Source: Siphonodentalium dalli
Taxonomy: Eukaryota; Mollusca; Scaphopoda; Gadilida; Siphonodentaliidae
Length of the DNA stretch: 64,000 nt
Direction of reading: 5' to 3'
NCBI GenBank assembly: GCA_032622095.1
Contig: CP136066.1
Coordinates: forward strand, 110,319,319-110,383,318
The translations under genes and the position numbers were made by a program. Numbering within the stretch: the stretch's first letter is position 1; the number at the start of each line of letters is the position of its first letter. The notes under the pieces were generated by a model that saw only the letters and a program-made list of their open reading frames with translations, searched no databases and was not told the origin of the DNA. Shown here one piece after another: positions 1 to 12,157 of the stretch.

Positions 1-3000
1 TTGTGCCAATTTGAGGTTATATCTTGACTTTAAGAGTTTTTTAAGATTTGGTTATTTGTATGCATGTCAGTAATGAGACAATGCACAGGTGTCTTATCCA
101 TATAGTATACTTCTATAAAGCCTCCGCTCCAAATGAAGCCACCGGTTCGGGGGACACTGTGGCCGAGCGGCCTTTTATTTTGTCAGATGATGTGTACAAT
201 GTGTTCATAACTTCATATGTGAAAGCTTCAACTTCAACCAGACAAAAATTCCAAAATCGGAAATCGTACTTAGGGTTAGAATGTTTAAACTGGTAATTCA
301 AGATGATAAAAATTCAACATTACGCACCCCCGTTGAATGCCTTTTAATTCTAAAACTTTATGACAATATTGCATAAATGCTTTCTCTTCTACCGCAAAAT
401 CAGTGTTATGACTTGCAGGAGTCTTACTGTGGCATACAAAGTCCACATAAGAGTATTTATCGTATTTCTCTACCTATTTTGATCAGCCGACAACCGGGCC
501 GAGACTTCAAATTTACCACTATGTGCGGGGAATTATAATAACATTACCGAATTAATTATTAAGATATGTCACCAATTTGACACCAAATTATTCAGAATTT
601 CCTAGGTTAAATTCCCGCATATACCAGGCAAAATAATCTGAAAAATACTTGCAAACACCATGATTGGTGTCACACAGGAATCGTGAAAATCCACCGAAGT
701 ATCCATAAGGAAAACGATTACAAAATCTGACATTTGGGAACGACCTTTATTATATACAGCTTTTCCTATATAGTGTGACAGAAATTCAAAAGCGTGTTAA
801 AACTTCCTCTTTAGAAAGTCGATATCTGTTCATCAACACCTCATATTAAGACCCACCCCCGGACACCCATGGATAGCTGCACTGGTACCATGCACCCCTG
901 CCTTTTTATAAAGATGTTGCCAACATAAACACTGTATATACTGCATGCCACCCATGAACAATGCGTCGTATTTGATCTTAACATATTGAGTTATAACTAC
1001 AGATATAAGTACATATATAGCGTGTAGTTTTCACCCACCTGTTGCAATATAGAACATGCTCTTGATTCTTATTATGAATTGCATGTGCACATTCTCATGA
1101 TTCTCACACTAGTGCTGTAAATAGCCACGAAGTCCCAAATAATCATAACTTATTATGCGCAGTGTGAATATCATACGCCCATTTTTGCGAGAGTTATGGC
1201 CCTTTTTTTTTACTTAGAATCTTGTAATTTTCTGGTTTCCGGATGATAACTTCAGTTTGTGTGATCATATCTGAACCAAATTTGGTATGTGAGTTTATCA
1301 GCCCTATGTACAGGTCAAGTTCGAATTTTTGCGAGAGTTGTGGCCGTTTTCGACTTGTTTTACTTAGAAAATTTCTCACTTTTTCGGCTTCAAGTTTGGA
1401 TCCTTTAATTGCAAATACCGTTTTTAAGTGCATCAGTCATATCAAGATACAGGTCAAGTTCGAATTTGAGTTTGATCCGATGATTTTTCTCAGAGTTATG
1501 GGCTTTTCGACTTAGAAAATTCAATTTTTCTTGTAATTTTCTTAATTTTGTGCCAATTTGAGGTTATATCTTGACTTTAAGAGTTTTTTAAGATTTGGTT
1601 ATTTGTATGCATGTCAGTAATGAGACAATGCACAGGTGTCTTATCCATATAGTATACTTCTATAAAGCCTCCGCTCCAAATGAAGCCACCGGTTCGGGGG
1701 ACACTGTGGCCGAGCGGCCTTTTATTTTGTCAGATGATGTGTACAATGTGTTCATAACTTCATATGTGAAAGCTTCAACTTCAACCAGACAAAAATTCCA
1801 AAATCGGAAATCGTACTTAGGGTTAGAATGTTTAAACTGGTAATTCAAGATGATAAAAATTCAACATTACGCACCCCCGTTGAATGCCTTTTAATTCTAA
1901 AACTTTATGACAATATTGCATAAATGCTTTCTCTTCTACCGCAAAATCAGTGTTATGACTTGCAGGAGTCTTACTGTGGCATACAAAGTCCACATAAGAG
2001 TATTTATCGTATTTCTCTACCTATTTTGATCAGCCGACAACCGGGCCGAGACTTCAAATTTACCACTATGTGCGGGGAATTATAATAACATTACCGAATT
2101 AATTATTAAGATATGTCACCAATTTGACACCAAATTATTCAGAATTTCCTAGGTTAAATTCCCGCATATACCAGGCAAAATAATCTGAAAAATACTTGCA
2201 AACACCATGATTGGTGTCACACAGGAATCGTGAAAATCCACCGAAGTATCCATAAGGAAAACGATTACAAAATCTGACATTTGGGAACGACCTTTATTAT
2301 ATACAGCTTTTCCTATATAGTGTGACAGAAATTCAAAAGCGTGTTAAAACTTCCTCTTTAGAAAGTCGATATCTGTTCATCAACACCTCATATTAAGACC
2401 CACCCCCGGACACCCATGGATAGCTGCACTGGTACCATGCACCCCTGCCTTTTTATAAAGATGTTGCCAACATAAACACTGTATATACTGCATGCCACCC
2501 ATGAACAATGCGTCGTATTTGATCTTAACATATTGAGTTATAACTACAGATATAAGTACATATATAGCGTGTAGTTTTCACCCACCTGTTGCAATATAGA
2601 ACATGCTCTTGATTCTTATTATGAATTGCATGTGCACATTCTCATGATTCTCACACTAGTGCTGTAAATAGCCACGAAGTCCCAAATAATCATAACTTAT
2701 TATGCGCAGTGTGAATATCATACGCCCATTTTTGCGAGAGTTATGGCCCTTTTTTTTTACTTAGAATCTTGTAATTTTCTGGTTTCCGGATGATAACTTC
2801 AGTTTGTGTGATCATATCTGAACCAAATTTGGTATGTGAGTTTATCAGCCCTATGTACAGGTCAAGTTCGAATTTTTGCGAGAGTTGTGGCCGTTTTCGA
2901 CTTGTTTTACTTAGAAAATTTCTCACTTTTTCGGCTTCAAGTTTGGATCCTTTAATTGCAAATACCGTTTTTAAGTGCATCAGTCATATCAAGATACAGG

Positions 3001-6000
3001 TCAAGTTCGAATTTGAGTTTGATCCGATGATTTTTCTCAGAGTTATGGGCTTTTCGACTTAGAAAATTCAATTTTTCTTGTAATTTTCTTAATTTTGTGC
3101 CAATTTGAGGTTATATCTTGACTTTAAGAGTTTTTTAAGATTTGGTTATTTGTATGCATGTCAGTAATGAGACAATGCACAGGTGTCTTATCCATATAGT
3201 ATACTTCTATAAAGCCTCCGCTCCAAATGAAGCCACCGGTTCGGGGGACACTGTGGCCGAGCGGCCTTTTATTTTGTCAGATGATGTGTACAATGTGTTC
3301 ATAACTTCATATGTGAAAGCTTCAACTTCAACCAGACAAAAATTCCAAAATCGGAAATCGTACTTAGGGTTAGAATGTTTAAACTGGTAATTCAAGATGA
3401 TAAAAATTCAACATTACGCACCCCCGTTGAATGCCTTTTAATTCTAAAACTTTATGACAATATTGCATAAATGCTTTCTCTTCTACCGCAAAATCAGTGT
3501 TATGACTTGCAGGAGTCTTACTGTGGCATACAAAGTCCACATAAGAGTATTTATCGTATTTCTCTACCTATTTTGATCAGCCGACAACCGGGCCGAGACT
3601 TCAAATTTACCACTATGTGCGGGGAATTATAATAACATTACCGAATTAATTATTAAGATATGTCACCAATTTGACACCAAATTATTCAGAATTTCCTAGG
3701 TTAAATTCCCGCATATACCAGGCAAAATAATCTGAAAAATACTTGCAAACACCATGATTGGTGTCACACAGGAATCGTGAAAATCCACCGAAGTATCCAT
3801 AAGGAAAACGATTACAAAATCTGACATTTGGGAACGACCTTTATTATATACAGCTTTTCCTATATAGTGTGACAGAAATTCAAAAGCGTGTTAAAACTTC
3901 CTCTTTAGAAAGTCGATATCTGTTCATCAACACCTCATATTAAGACCCACCCCCGGACACCCATGGATAGCTGCACTGGTACCATGCACCCCTGCCTTTT
4001 TATAAAGATGTTGCCAACATAAACACTGTATATACTGCATGCCACCCATGAACAATGCGTCGTATTTGATCTTAACATATTGAGTTATAACTACAGATAT
4101 AAGTACATATATAGCGTGTAGTTTTCACCCACCTGTTGCAATATAGAACATGCTCTTGATTCTTATTATGAATTGCATGTGCACATTCTCATGATTCTCA
4201 CACTAGTGCTGTAAATAGCCACGAAGTCCCAAATAATCATAACTTATTATGCGCAGTGTGAATATCATACGCCCATTTTTGCGAGAGTTATGGCCCTTTT
4301 TTTTTACTTAGAATCTTGTAATTTTCTGGTTTCCGGATGATAACTTCAGTTTGTGTGATCATATCTGAACCAAATTTGGTATGTGAGTTTATCAGCCCTA
4401 TGTACAGGTCAAGTTCGAATTTTTGCGAGAGTTGTGGCCGTTTTCGACTTGTTTTACTTAGAAAATTTCTCACTTTTTCGGCTTCAAGTTTGGATCCTTT
4501 AATTGCAAATACCGTTTTTAAGTGCATCAGTCATATCAAGATACAGGTCAAGTTCGAATTTGAGTTTGATCCGATGATTTTTCTCAGAGTTATGGGCTTT
4601 TCGACTTAGAAAATTCAATTTTTCTTGTAATTTTCTTAATTTTGTGCCAATTTGAGGTTATATCTTGACTTTAAGAGTTTTTTAAGATTTGGTTATTTGT
4701 ATGCATGTCAGTAATGAGACAATGCACAGGTGTCTTATCCATATAGTATACTTCTATAAAGCCTCCGCTCCAAATGAAGCCACCGGTTCGGGGGACACTG
4801 TGGCCGAGCGGCCTTTTATTTTGTCAGATGATGTGTACAATGTGTTCATAACTTCATATGTGAAAGCTTCAACTTCAACCAGACAAAAATTCCAAAATCG
4901 GAAATCGTACTTAGGGTTAGAATGTTTAAACTGGTAATTCAAGATGATAAAAATTCAACATTACGCACCCCCGTTGAATGCCTTTTAATTCTAAAACTTT
5001 ATGACAATATTGCATAAATGCTTTCTCTTCTACCGCAAAATCAGTGTTATGACTTGCAGGAGTCTTACTGTGGCATACAAAGTCCACATAAGAGTATTTA
5101 TCGTATTTCTCTACCTATTTTGATCAGCCGACAACCGGGCCGAGACTTCAAATTTACCACTATGTGCGGGGAATTATAATAACATTACCGAATTAATTAT
5201 TAAGATATGTCACCAATTTGACACCAAATTATTCAGAATTTCCTAGGTTAAATTCCCGCATATACCAGGCAAAATAATCTGAAAAATACTTGCAAACACC
5301 ATGATTGGTGTCACACAGGAATCGTGAAAATCCACCGAAGTATCCATAAGGAAAACGATTACAAAATCTGACATTTGGGAACGACCTTTATTATATACAG
5401 CTTTTCCTATATAGTGTGACAGAAATTCAAAAGCGTGTTAAAACTTCCTCTTTAGAAAGTCGATATCTGTTCATCAACACCTCATATTAAGACCCACCCC
5501 CGGACACCCATGGATAGCTGCACTGGTACCATGCACCCCTGCCTTTTTATAAAGATGTTGCCAACATAAACACTGTATATACTGCATGCCACCCATGAAC
5601 AATGCGTCGTATTTGATCTTAACATATTGAGTTATAACTACAGATATAAGTACATATATAGCGTGTAGTTTTCACCCACCTGTTGCAATATAGAACATGC
5701 TCTTGATTCTTATTATGAATTGCATGTGCACATTCTCATGATTCTCACACTAGTGCTGTAAATAGCCACGAAGTCCCAAATAATCATAACTTATTATGCG
5801 CAGTGTGAATATCATACGCCCATTTTTGCGAGAGTTATGGCCCTTTTTTTTTACTTAGAATCTTGTAATTTTCTGGTTTCCGGATGATAACTTCAGTTTG
5901 TGTGATCATATCTGAACCAAATTTGGTATGTGAGTTTATCAGCCCTATGTACAGGTCAAGTTCGAATTTTTGCGAGAGTTGTGGCCGTTTTCGACTTGTT

Positions 6001-7365
6001 TTACTTAGAAAATTTCTCACTTTTTCGGCTTCAAGTTTGGATCCTTTAATTGCAAATACCGTTTTTAAGTGCATCAGTCATATCAAGATACAGGTCAAGT
6101 TCGAATTTGAGTTTGATCCGATGATTTTTCTCAGAGTTATGGGCTTTTCGACTTAGAAAATTCAATTTTTCTTGTAATTTTCTTAATTTTGTGCCAATTT
6201 GAGGTTATATCTTGACTTTAAGAGTTTTTTAAGATTTGGTTATTTGTATGCATGTCAGTAAAGAGACAATGCACAGGTGTCTTATCCATATAGTATACTT
6301 CTATAAAGCCTCCGCTCCAAATGAAGCCACCGGTTCGGGGGACACTGTGGCCGAGCGGCCTTTTATTTTGTCAGATGATGTGTACAATGTGTTCATAACT
6401 TCATATGTGAAAGCTTCAACTTCAACCAGACAAAAATTCCAAAATCGGAAATCGTACTTAGGGTTAGAATGTTTAAACTGGTAATTCAAGATGATAAAAA
6501 TTCAACATTACGCACCCCCGTTGAATGCCTTTTAATTCTAAAACTTTATGACAATATTGCATAAATGCTTTCTCTTCTACCGCAAAATCAGTGTTATGAC
6601 TTGCAGGAGTCTTACTGTGGCATACAAAGTCCACATAAGAGTATTTATCGTATTTCTCTACCTATTTTGATCAGCCGACAACCGGGCCGAGACTTCAAAT
6701 TTACCACTATGTGCGGGGAATTATAATAACATTACCGAATTAATTATTAAGATATGTCACCAATTTGACACCAAATTATTCAGAATTTCCTAGGTTAAAT
6801 TCCCGCATATACCAGGCAAAATAATCTGAAAAATACTTGCAAACACCATGATTGGTGTCACACAGGAATCGTGAAAATCCACCGAAGTATCCATAAGGAA
6901 AACGATTACAAAATCTGACATTTGGGAACGACCTTTATTATATACAGCTTTTCCTATATAGTGTGACAGAAATTCAAAAGCGTGTTAAAACTTCCTCTTT
7001 AGAAAGTCGATATCTGTTCATCAACACCTCATATTAAGACCCACCCCCGGACACCCATGGATAGCTGCACTGGTACCATGCACCCCTGCCTTTTTATAAA
7101 GATGTTGCCAACATAAACACTGTATATACTGCATGCCACCCATGAACAATGCGTCGTATTTGATCTTAACATATTGAGTTATAACTACAGATATAAGTAC
7201 ATATATAGCGTGTAGTTTTCACCCACCTGTTGCAATATAGAACATGCTCTTGATTCTTATTATGAATTGCATGTGCACATTCTCATGATTCTCACACTAG
7301 TGCTGTAAATAGCCACGAAGTCCCAAATAATCATAACTTATTATGCGCAGTGTGAATATCATACG
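1..7365. repeat. Tandem array of a 1547-bp unit (4.76 copies visible)
   Basis: The sequence from position 1 recurs at 1548, 3095, 4642 and 6189. The last copy stops at 7365, inside the unit, where the next bases differ (atacgccc becomes atacgact). Copies read as identical except T to A at 6262 (copy-1 position 74); I compared by eye. The last ~360 bp of each unit is itself made of three diverged ~150-bp subrepeats marked by 'gcgagagttatggcc'-like motifs (1187, 1331 and 1491 in copy 1), a repeat style I associate with molluscan genomes. Short ORFs of 62-90 codons in every unit show no protein family. The array begins beyond the left edge. Confidence 0.97.
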
Positions 7366-7451
7366 ACTAAAGAGCTCACCCAAATATACGTGCAGTTAGG
7401 TTCAGTTGGGTCCAAGATATATATTTGCGAATGTCCGTCTTCTGTCAGCTA
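7366..7451. other. Short unique junction right of the satellite
   Basis: This is the single-copy sequence between the array end and the first MITE. Nothing is recognised in it. Confidence 0.5.
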
Positions 7452-7879
7452 TACACGTTCACATACTTGCAACTGTTCACGATATGTTTTTCAGGCATTT
7501 CGTCATATATATGTAGAACACCATATGGTGTCAGAATATGAACGGGAACATGCATATAAAATACATCTTTACAAACCCCTAACGACATGATATGTAGCAT
7601 TTCTGCAGTTCCACATATATAGCGGTGCTACTGACATTTGTCTTCAAATACCTGCATGTATTATGGTTGATTCTTGTGAGATAATTGCTTACTATTTACA
7701 AGCACATTTCGGTACCATCGGTGACTACATGTGAAACTACAGAGCTTTTTCTTCTCTCGTAGTTAGCTGTGGTACATGCAGATGTATTTTATATTCACGT
7801 TTTCGTTCATGTTCTGGTTTCATGTGGTTTTCTACGGCGAAATGCCGGCAACACATACCGCGCAGCATGTGAACATACT
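7452..7879. mobile_element. Harbinger-like MITE, copy 1 of the GTTCATAC family
   Basis: The ends are imperfect inverted repeats (left TACACGTTCACATACTTGC; right, reverse complemented, AGTATGTTCACATGCTGCG) flanked by CTA on both sides (7449-7451 and 7880-7882), a 3-bp duplication. The interior matches the element at 20187-20577, including the motif 'cagaatatgaacggga' and its inverted partner 'cgttcatgttctgg'. It encodes nothing. Family membership is seen in the sequence; assignment to PIF/Harbinger is inferred from the 3-bp duplications. Confidence 0.65.
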
Positions 7880-8035
7880 CTAACGGGGGTAATATATATG
7901 TCTCCAAAGCAAATAAAACTCGTTTATTTACATGACAGTAAAATAGTTTGAATTGGCGACAAGAAAATTTTAAATTGTGTGCATCCCCTCCCTAGATCAA
8001 CCAAGCGTATTCGGAGCTTGGTGTCCTTTCGATGG

Positions 8036-8375
8036 TTAAAGACATATTATGTACTTGTTCGGGTGCGTGAAACTGATCAGTTAGTAACCAGACGCTATTG
8101 CAACTAGAGGAATGTGGCATTTTACTAGCATCGCCGAAAATCTGAAGGAAATTGACCGTACCACTCCATAGAAAACATCGTCTGAACTACGCTCAATTGT
8201 AAATACTTACTACTCGATTCGGGAGGCATCTATCGGCGATAATCTAACGAAAACGATTTCGCAATCGAGAGTGACTGCATTTAATTAATATATAAGAATG
8301 ACGGTGTGTGTTGTCAATATGGTTATAATATTTGTAAAAATTACTACTTTGAACAAGATTATTCTTAATGAAAAA
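8036..8375. mobile_element. TTAA-type MITE, GACATATTATG family, copy 1
   Basis: It starts TTAAAGACATATTATGTACT and matches 18002-18376 and 34107-34491 over about 330 bp, sharing 'atcgccgaaaatct', 'gaccgtaccactccata' and 'tttaattaatatata'. The right end is degraded. It is non-coding. Confidence 0.7.
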
Positions 8376-9251
8376 GTTCACTAAACGATATTAAATAACA
8401 TGTTAAACACCGATATAAACAAACACCTCGTAGGATTCATGTTCGAGTTAAATTTCTTATACAATCGTCAAATCCCCGTGCAGTATAATAGTAGATATCA
8501 TTACGATTTATGTCACATGAAAATAAACGAAAGATGTTCAAATAACAATGCAACAAAGCAGGTTAAAGAACAATAGAAACACATAACGCGCAGCGCTAAT
8601 GGTTAACGCGCGAATTCCCGTTAGAATCAATCGCATTGCACTTCTATTCCAAACTACACCTTTTACCGGACTCGACCTCGGGGTCGCACTACAACTTTTA
8701 ATGCGTCCCAAAATATGCTTGCAATTATATTCAATGGGAAACACACGGAGGCTAAATGTATCCAAATATGTGTGTGTTGCACTGAAACAAGGAAAAGAAA
8801 GTGTAGGTCACTGTAGGACTTCTACTTTTAAGGAGTACAGTTTGGTCCAATCCTTATTGTGAAGAAATGTGGAAAATCACAATTTATGAAATGCAAACTA
8901 CAAGCTGCGTGTTGAACTTTGACATTATATGTTTATAAACAAAAAAAAACCCTCCAGCGGTTTATATTATACAGTTGTCGCCCGCGCTTGAGTGCGCCAC
9001 CGAGCTTAGTCACCTGCTTTAATTTCACCCGATGACCTTTAGGCAGAGAAGTGACAGAGACTGTCATCTTAACATTCTTTCGTGCCTGTCATATGACCCA
9101 CTGTACTGACATAATAAGAGCATACATATCACAGATCGGCTCTTTCTCCAGGTCTAGGGTTTCAAGACTTTTGTCAGTATGTGTCCCATGTAGTTATAGA
9201 TACATGCTACACCAGTGACCGTGCTAACAATTTGTTAGCTTTCAGTTTGTG
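8376..9251. other. No recognised feature
   Basis: No coding or repeat family is recognised. A poly(A) run of 10 bases followed by 'ccctccagcgg' lies near 8941 and could be the tail of a minus-strand retro-element, but there is nothing else to support that. Confidence 0.4.
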
Positions 9252-9326
9252 TGTTTCGAACCAGTTTCGCCATCGCTGCACGGCTTGTGTTGGTCTTTTG
9301 TGCCATGATCCTTACCAACTGAGGCA
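9252..9326 (-). repeat. tRNA-like A and B boxes (SINE or tRNA relic)
   Basis: On the minus strand 'TGCCTCAGTTGG' (9315-9326) resembles a pol III A box and 'GGTTCGAAACA' (9252-9262) a B box. The gap is 52 bp against about 32 in a normal tRNA, so this is not a functional tRNA gene as read. A tRNA-derived SINE head or pseudogene is the likelier explanation. Confidence 0.3.
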
Positions 9327-10581
9327 CAATGGTGGGGCAACCACCGATCGGGTCATCGCAAACCTGGGTGAAAAACAGTTTAGGACAAATGTTGGCAATG
9401 GCAACTTGTCATGGTAATACCATTGTTTTGGGATGCTGATAGAAACAATTTGCATCTGTTTTAGCTCAACTTTACTTTGTAAAGTTTGAGATATTGCCTT
9501 GGGTTCGACCGTGTTTGCGTCCGTCAACAATTTCCTTTGGCCCACCCTATAATACAGGCCGCGTCCCTCATTCGATATATAACCAAGCTTCATATGAATC
9601 TTCAGGGTGACGCCTAGATGGGAGCCATCGATTTTTGCCGAAATTCGTTAAAAACATGACCGCCAGCAGCCATTTTGGATTTCAAATTTGAATCCATTGG
9701 GACACCGCATTTATTGGAGAAATGTTTTGAAAATTTACAGGCATGTTTAGGATCACCTCTTGATGGGAGCTATCGAATTTTAGCGATTTTCGATTAAAAA
9801 CATGGCCGCCGGCAGCCATCTTGAATTTTACTATTTGCATGACTAAATCCTTTGGCACACCCCACAGACCACATTCCTCATCCAATCGCCACCAAACATC
9901 ATATGGATCTTCGGGTTGATCTCTAGATGGGAGTCATCGATTATTTCTGAAAATTGTCTTTAAAAAAGCCGACAGCAGCCATCTTGGATTTTACTCTTGC
10001 ATGACTAAATCCGTTGGCACACCCTACAGGCCACACCCATAATCCTATCGTCATCAAACTTCATACGGATCTTCGGGGTGACCTTTAGATGGGAGCCATT
10101 GGTTATTTCTTAGATTCATTAAAAACATGGCCGTCAGCAGCCAACTTGGATTTCAAATTTGAATCCATCGGCAGACCCTACATCACACATATATCCAAGA
10201 AATGTTTTGGAAATTTACTGGCATGATTAGGGTCAACTCTAGATGAGAGCTATGGAATTTGAACGATTTTCGATTAAAACATTGCTGCCGGCAGCCATCT
10301 TGTATTTGACTCTGTGCAAGACTGAATACTTTGGCACAATCTACAGACCACAGGCCTCGTCTGGTCATCACCAAACTTTATATGCATATTCAGGGTGACC
10401 ACTAGATGGGAGCCATCGATTTTTTTCATGGCTGCCAGTGCCATCTTGGATTTTACTCTTTGTATGACTAAATCCTTCGGCACAACCTACAGGCCACATC
10501 CCTCATCCGATCGTCACCAAACTTCATGAGGATATTCGGGGTGACCTCTAGATAAGAGCCAATGATGTTTTACGAAATTCG

Positions 10582-11075
10582 TTAAAGGCACAGGAGGCCT
10601 TAGTTGTCGAAAATATTCATATTTGTTCCAATCATCGTAAACAGAAAAACATTAAAACGCATAAAGTTTCGTTCATATATACCATGACCATCGCGTAAAC
10701 AGCATGCTATCACATATACCTACTATATTTTACATTAGCAAGAGCCTGATTGTGTTACAGAAGATAGCACTATTCTATTGGCTAAACATTATATAAACGC
10801 TCTTTATTAGTTCAATATAAGGAATGCAGCAACAAATAACGCTCTTTATGTTTACCATCATAATATAAACAAACACCAGGAAAGTAACTTTTTATGCTTT
10901 TGTTTACATAATAATGGTCAAACATGTGACAATAACATACTGTTTATGTGATATTTCTTATTTGTATACGAACAAAGTCTATCTACATTTTAATATTCTT
11001 TCTATTTGTGGCGGTTTTTGACGGGTGAAAATATTTTCACAGGATACCCACCGCCAAGGCCTACCATACCTTTAA
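10582..11075 (-). mobile_element. TTAA-flanked MITE (family A, copy 1), inside the 155-bp array
   Basis: A 486-bp insert lies between two TTAA tetranucleotides. Its ends are imperfect inverted repeats (AGGCACAGGAGGCCTTAG and, from the other end, AGGTATGGTAGGCCTTGG). It is reversed relative to copies at 15157 and 31635. Flanking bases rejoin to the array consensus with one TTAA ('gaaattcgTTAA' with 'TTAAcaacatgactgcc'), so the TTAA is a genuine target duplication, a hallmark of the piggyBac superfamily. It is non-coding and depends on a transposase elsewhere. Confidence 0.88.
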
Positions 11076-11433
11076 CAACATGACTGCCAGCGGCATTCTT
11101 TGATTTTACTCCTTGCATGACTAAATCCTTCGGCACAACTTACAGGCCACACTCCTCATCCGATCGTCACCAAACTTCATAAGGATCTCCAGGGTGACCT
11201 ATAGATGTGAGCTAATTATAATTTCCGAATTTCGTTAAAAAAAACTTGGTCGCCAGCGGCCATTTGTATTTTATTCTTTAAATTCGTTGGCGTACCCTAC
11301 GTTCTATACCCTCATCCAAACTTCATATGGTTCTTTTGTGTTACCTCTAGACGGAAGCTGTCCAATTCTTCCGAAATTTGTTGAAAAAACATGGGCGCCT
11401 CGAGCCATTTTGGATTTTCGTATTTGAATCCAT

Positions 11434-11525
11434 CGGCACACCCTGCAGCCCACATTCGGCACGCCCTGCGGCCCACATTCGGCACACCCTGCAACCCACA
11501 TTCGGCACGCCCTGCGGCCCACATT
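11434..11525. repeat. 23-bp minisatellite, 4 copies
   Basis: The unit cggcacgccctgcggcccac plus att begins at 11434, 11457, 11480 and 11503. It is a local GC-rich expansion of the 'ggcacaccctacaggccacatt' segment of the surrounding 155-bp repeat. It accounts for the overlapping Cys/Gly-rich open frames seen on both strands. Confidence 0.9.
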
Positions 11526-11574
11526 TAGTGGAGAAATGTTTGAAATTAATATCAATTACTGAAACTTTTTTATT

Positions 11575-11825
11575 TCCTTCTTTATATGACTGTTCAGCAT
11601 ATAATTATTAACGCCTCCCCGTTTTGAGTTACATTGTCATTGACACTGTCATTATGCGTACCCATACCATTGTATGGTACACATGGTGTCGATATCGGGA
11701 TTGACCACTCGTCGTTCGTTCGTCTGTCTGCCTGTCTGTAGAGCCGTTCGTCTGTGCATAGACACTTTACGCATGGTGCGATAACTGAGTTATGGTCCCT
11801 TTAAAACAAACAAAAAACATTGAAT
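11575..11825. repeat. Dispersed 'cgataactgagttatggtcc' type repeat
   Basis: It has 'cgttcgttcgtctgtctgcc' followed by 'gcgataactgagttatggtc', an arrangement I recall from molluscan intergenic repeats. No second copy is close enough in the window to define its ends. It lies directly upstream of the first coding exon of the dioxygenase gene. Confidence 0.35.
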
Positions 11826-11912
11826 GTTATGAATTTTATTGTCTGAGCTGAAAATAGCTAATCTCTATCGCCAAGGTATGGGTTTTACATCTGCCTCTCG
11901 TATTTTTCAGCA

Positions 11913-12157
11913 ATGGAGTGCGAAGTTTCGCCAGCGATAGAAGAATTACACACATCGGGCCATGGAGAGGCGCGAAAGACGCCGTTTACTAACCCCAAAG
12001 ACATTGTGGTACCACTAACTCTTGACGATCTGATAAAGCAATTGCATGAGGTATTCTCCTATTCGGATGTGGATGTCCAATATGTACAGACACTGATGTC
12101 GTCATATAAAAGTCGACCGAAGGAGTGGAAGAACTTCGCCATGTTTGATCAACACAG
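11913..12157 (+). CDS. CDO1: CDO coding exon 1 (start codon to Arg82)
   Basis: It encodes the N-terminal extension and the helical segment [14 protein letters not shown] (residues 35-48), then [12 protein letters not shown]. An acceptor-like ttttcag ends at 11910. The donor is CAG|GTTTGT at 12158, splitting the Arg82 codon as AG|G. The open frame reads on past the donor to 12284, but that tail does not match the family. Confidence 0.93.

Larger units (their letters stand above)
9528..11545. repeat. Degenerate ~155-bp tandem repeat array
   Basis: Units share 'agatgggagccatcgattt', 'aaattcgttaaaaacatgg', 'ccgccagcagccatcttgg' and 'catgactaaatcc'. The 'gggagcc' anchor falls at 9620, 9765, 9929, 10091, 10245, 10408 and 10554, so spacing is 145-164 bp. 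The array resumes at 11076 after a MITE insertion. An isolated unit lies at 24356-24415. All ORFs here are by-products of the repeat. Confidence 0.85.

Noticed and set aside
154-175. 'gacactgtggccgagcgg' resembling a tRNA-Leu/Ser 5' end in the satellite unit
   Set aside because: It is an A-box-like string, but no B box or acceptor-stem complement follows at tRNA distance.
48-6489. Recurrent 62-90 codon ORFs in every 1547-bp unit
   Set aside because: They overlap on opposite strands, have no family match, and repeat only because the DNA repeats.
7390-7590. 66-codon plus-strand frame
   Set aside because: It lies across the end of a MITE with inverted ends and has no protein similarity that I recognise.
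11304-11611. Overlapping Cys/Gly-rich frames on both strands
   Set aside because: They are produced by the 23-bp minisatellite.
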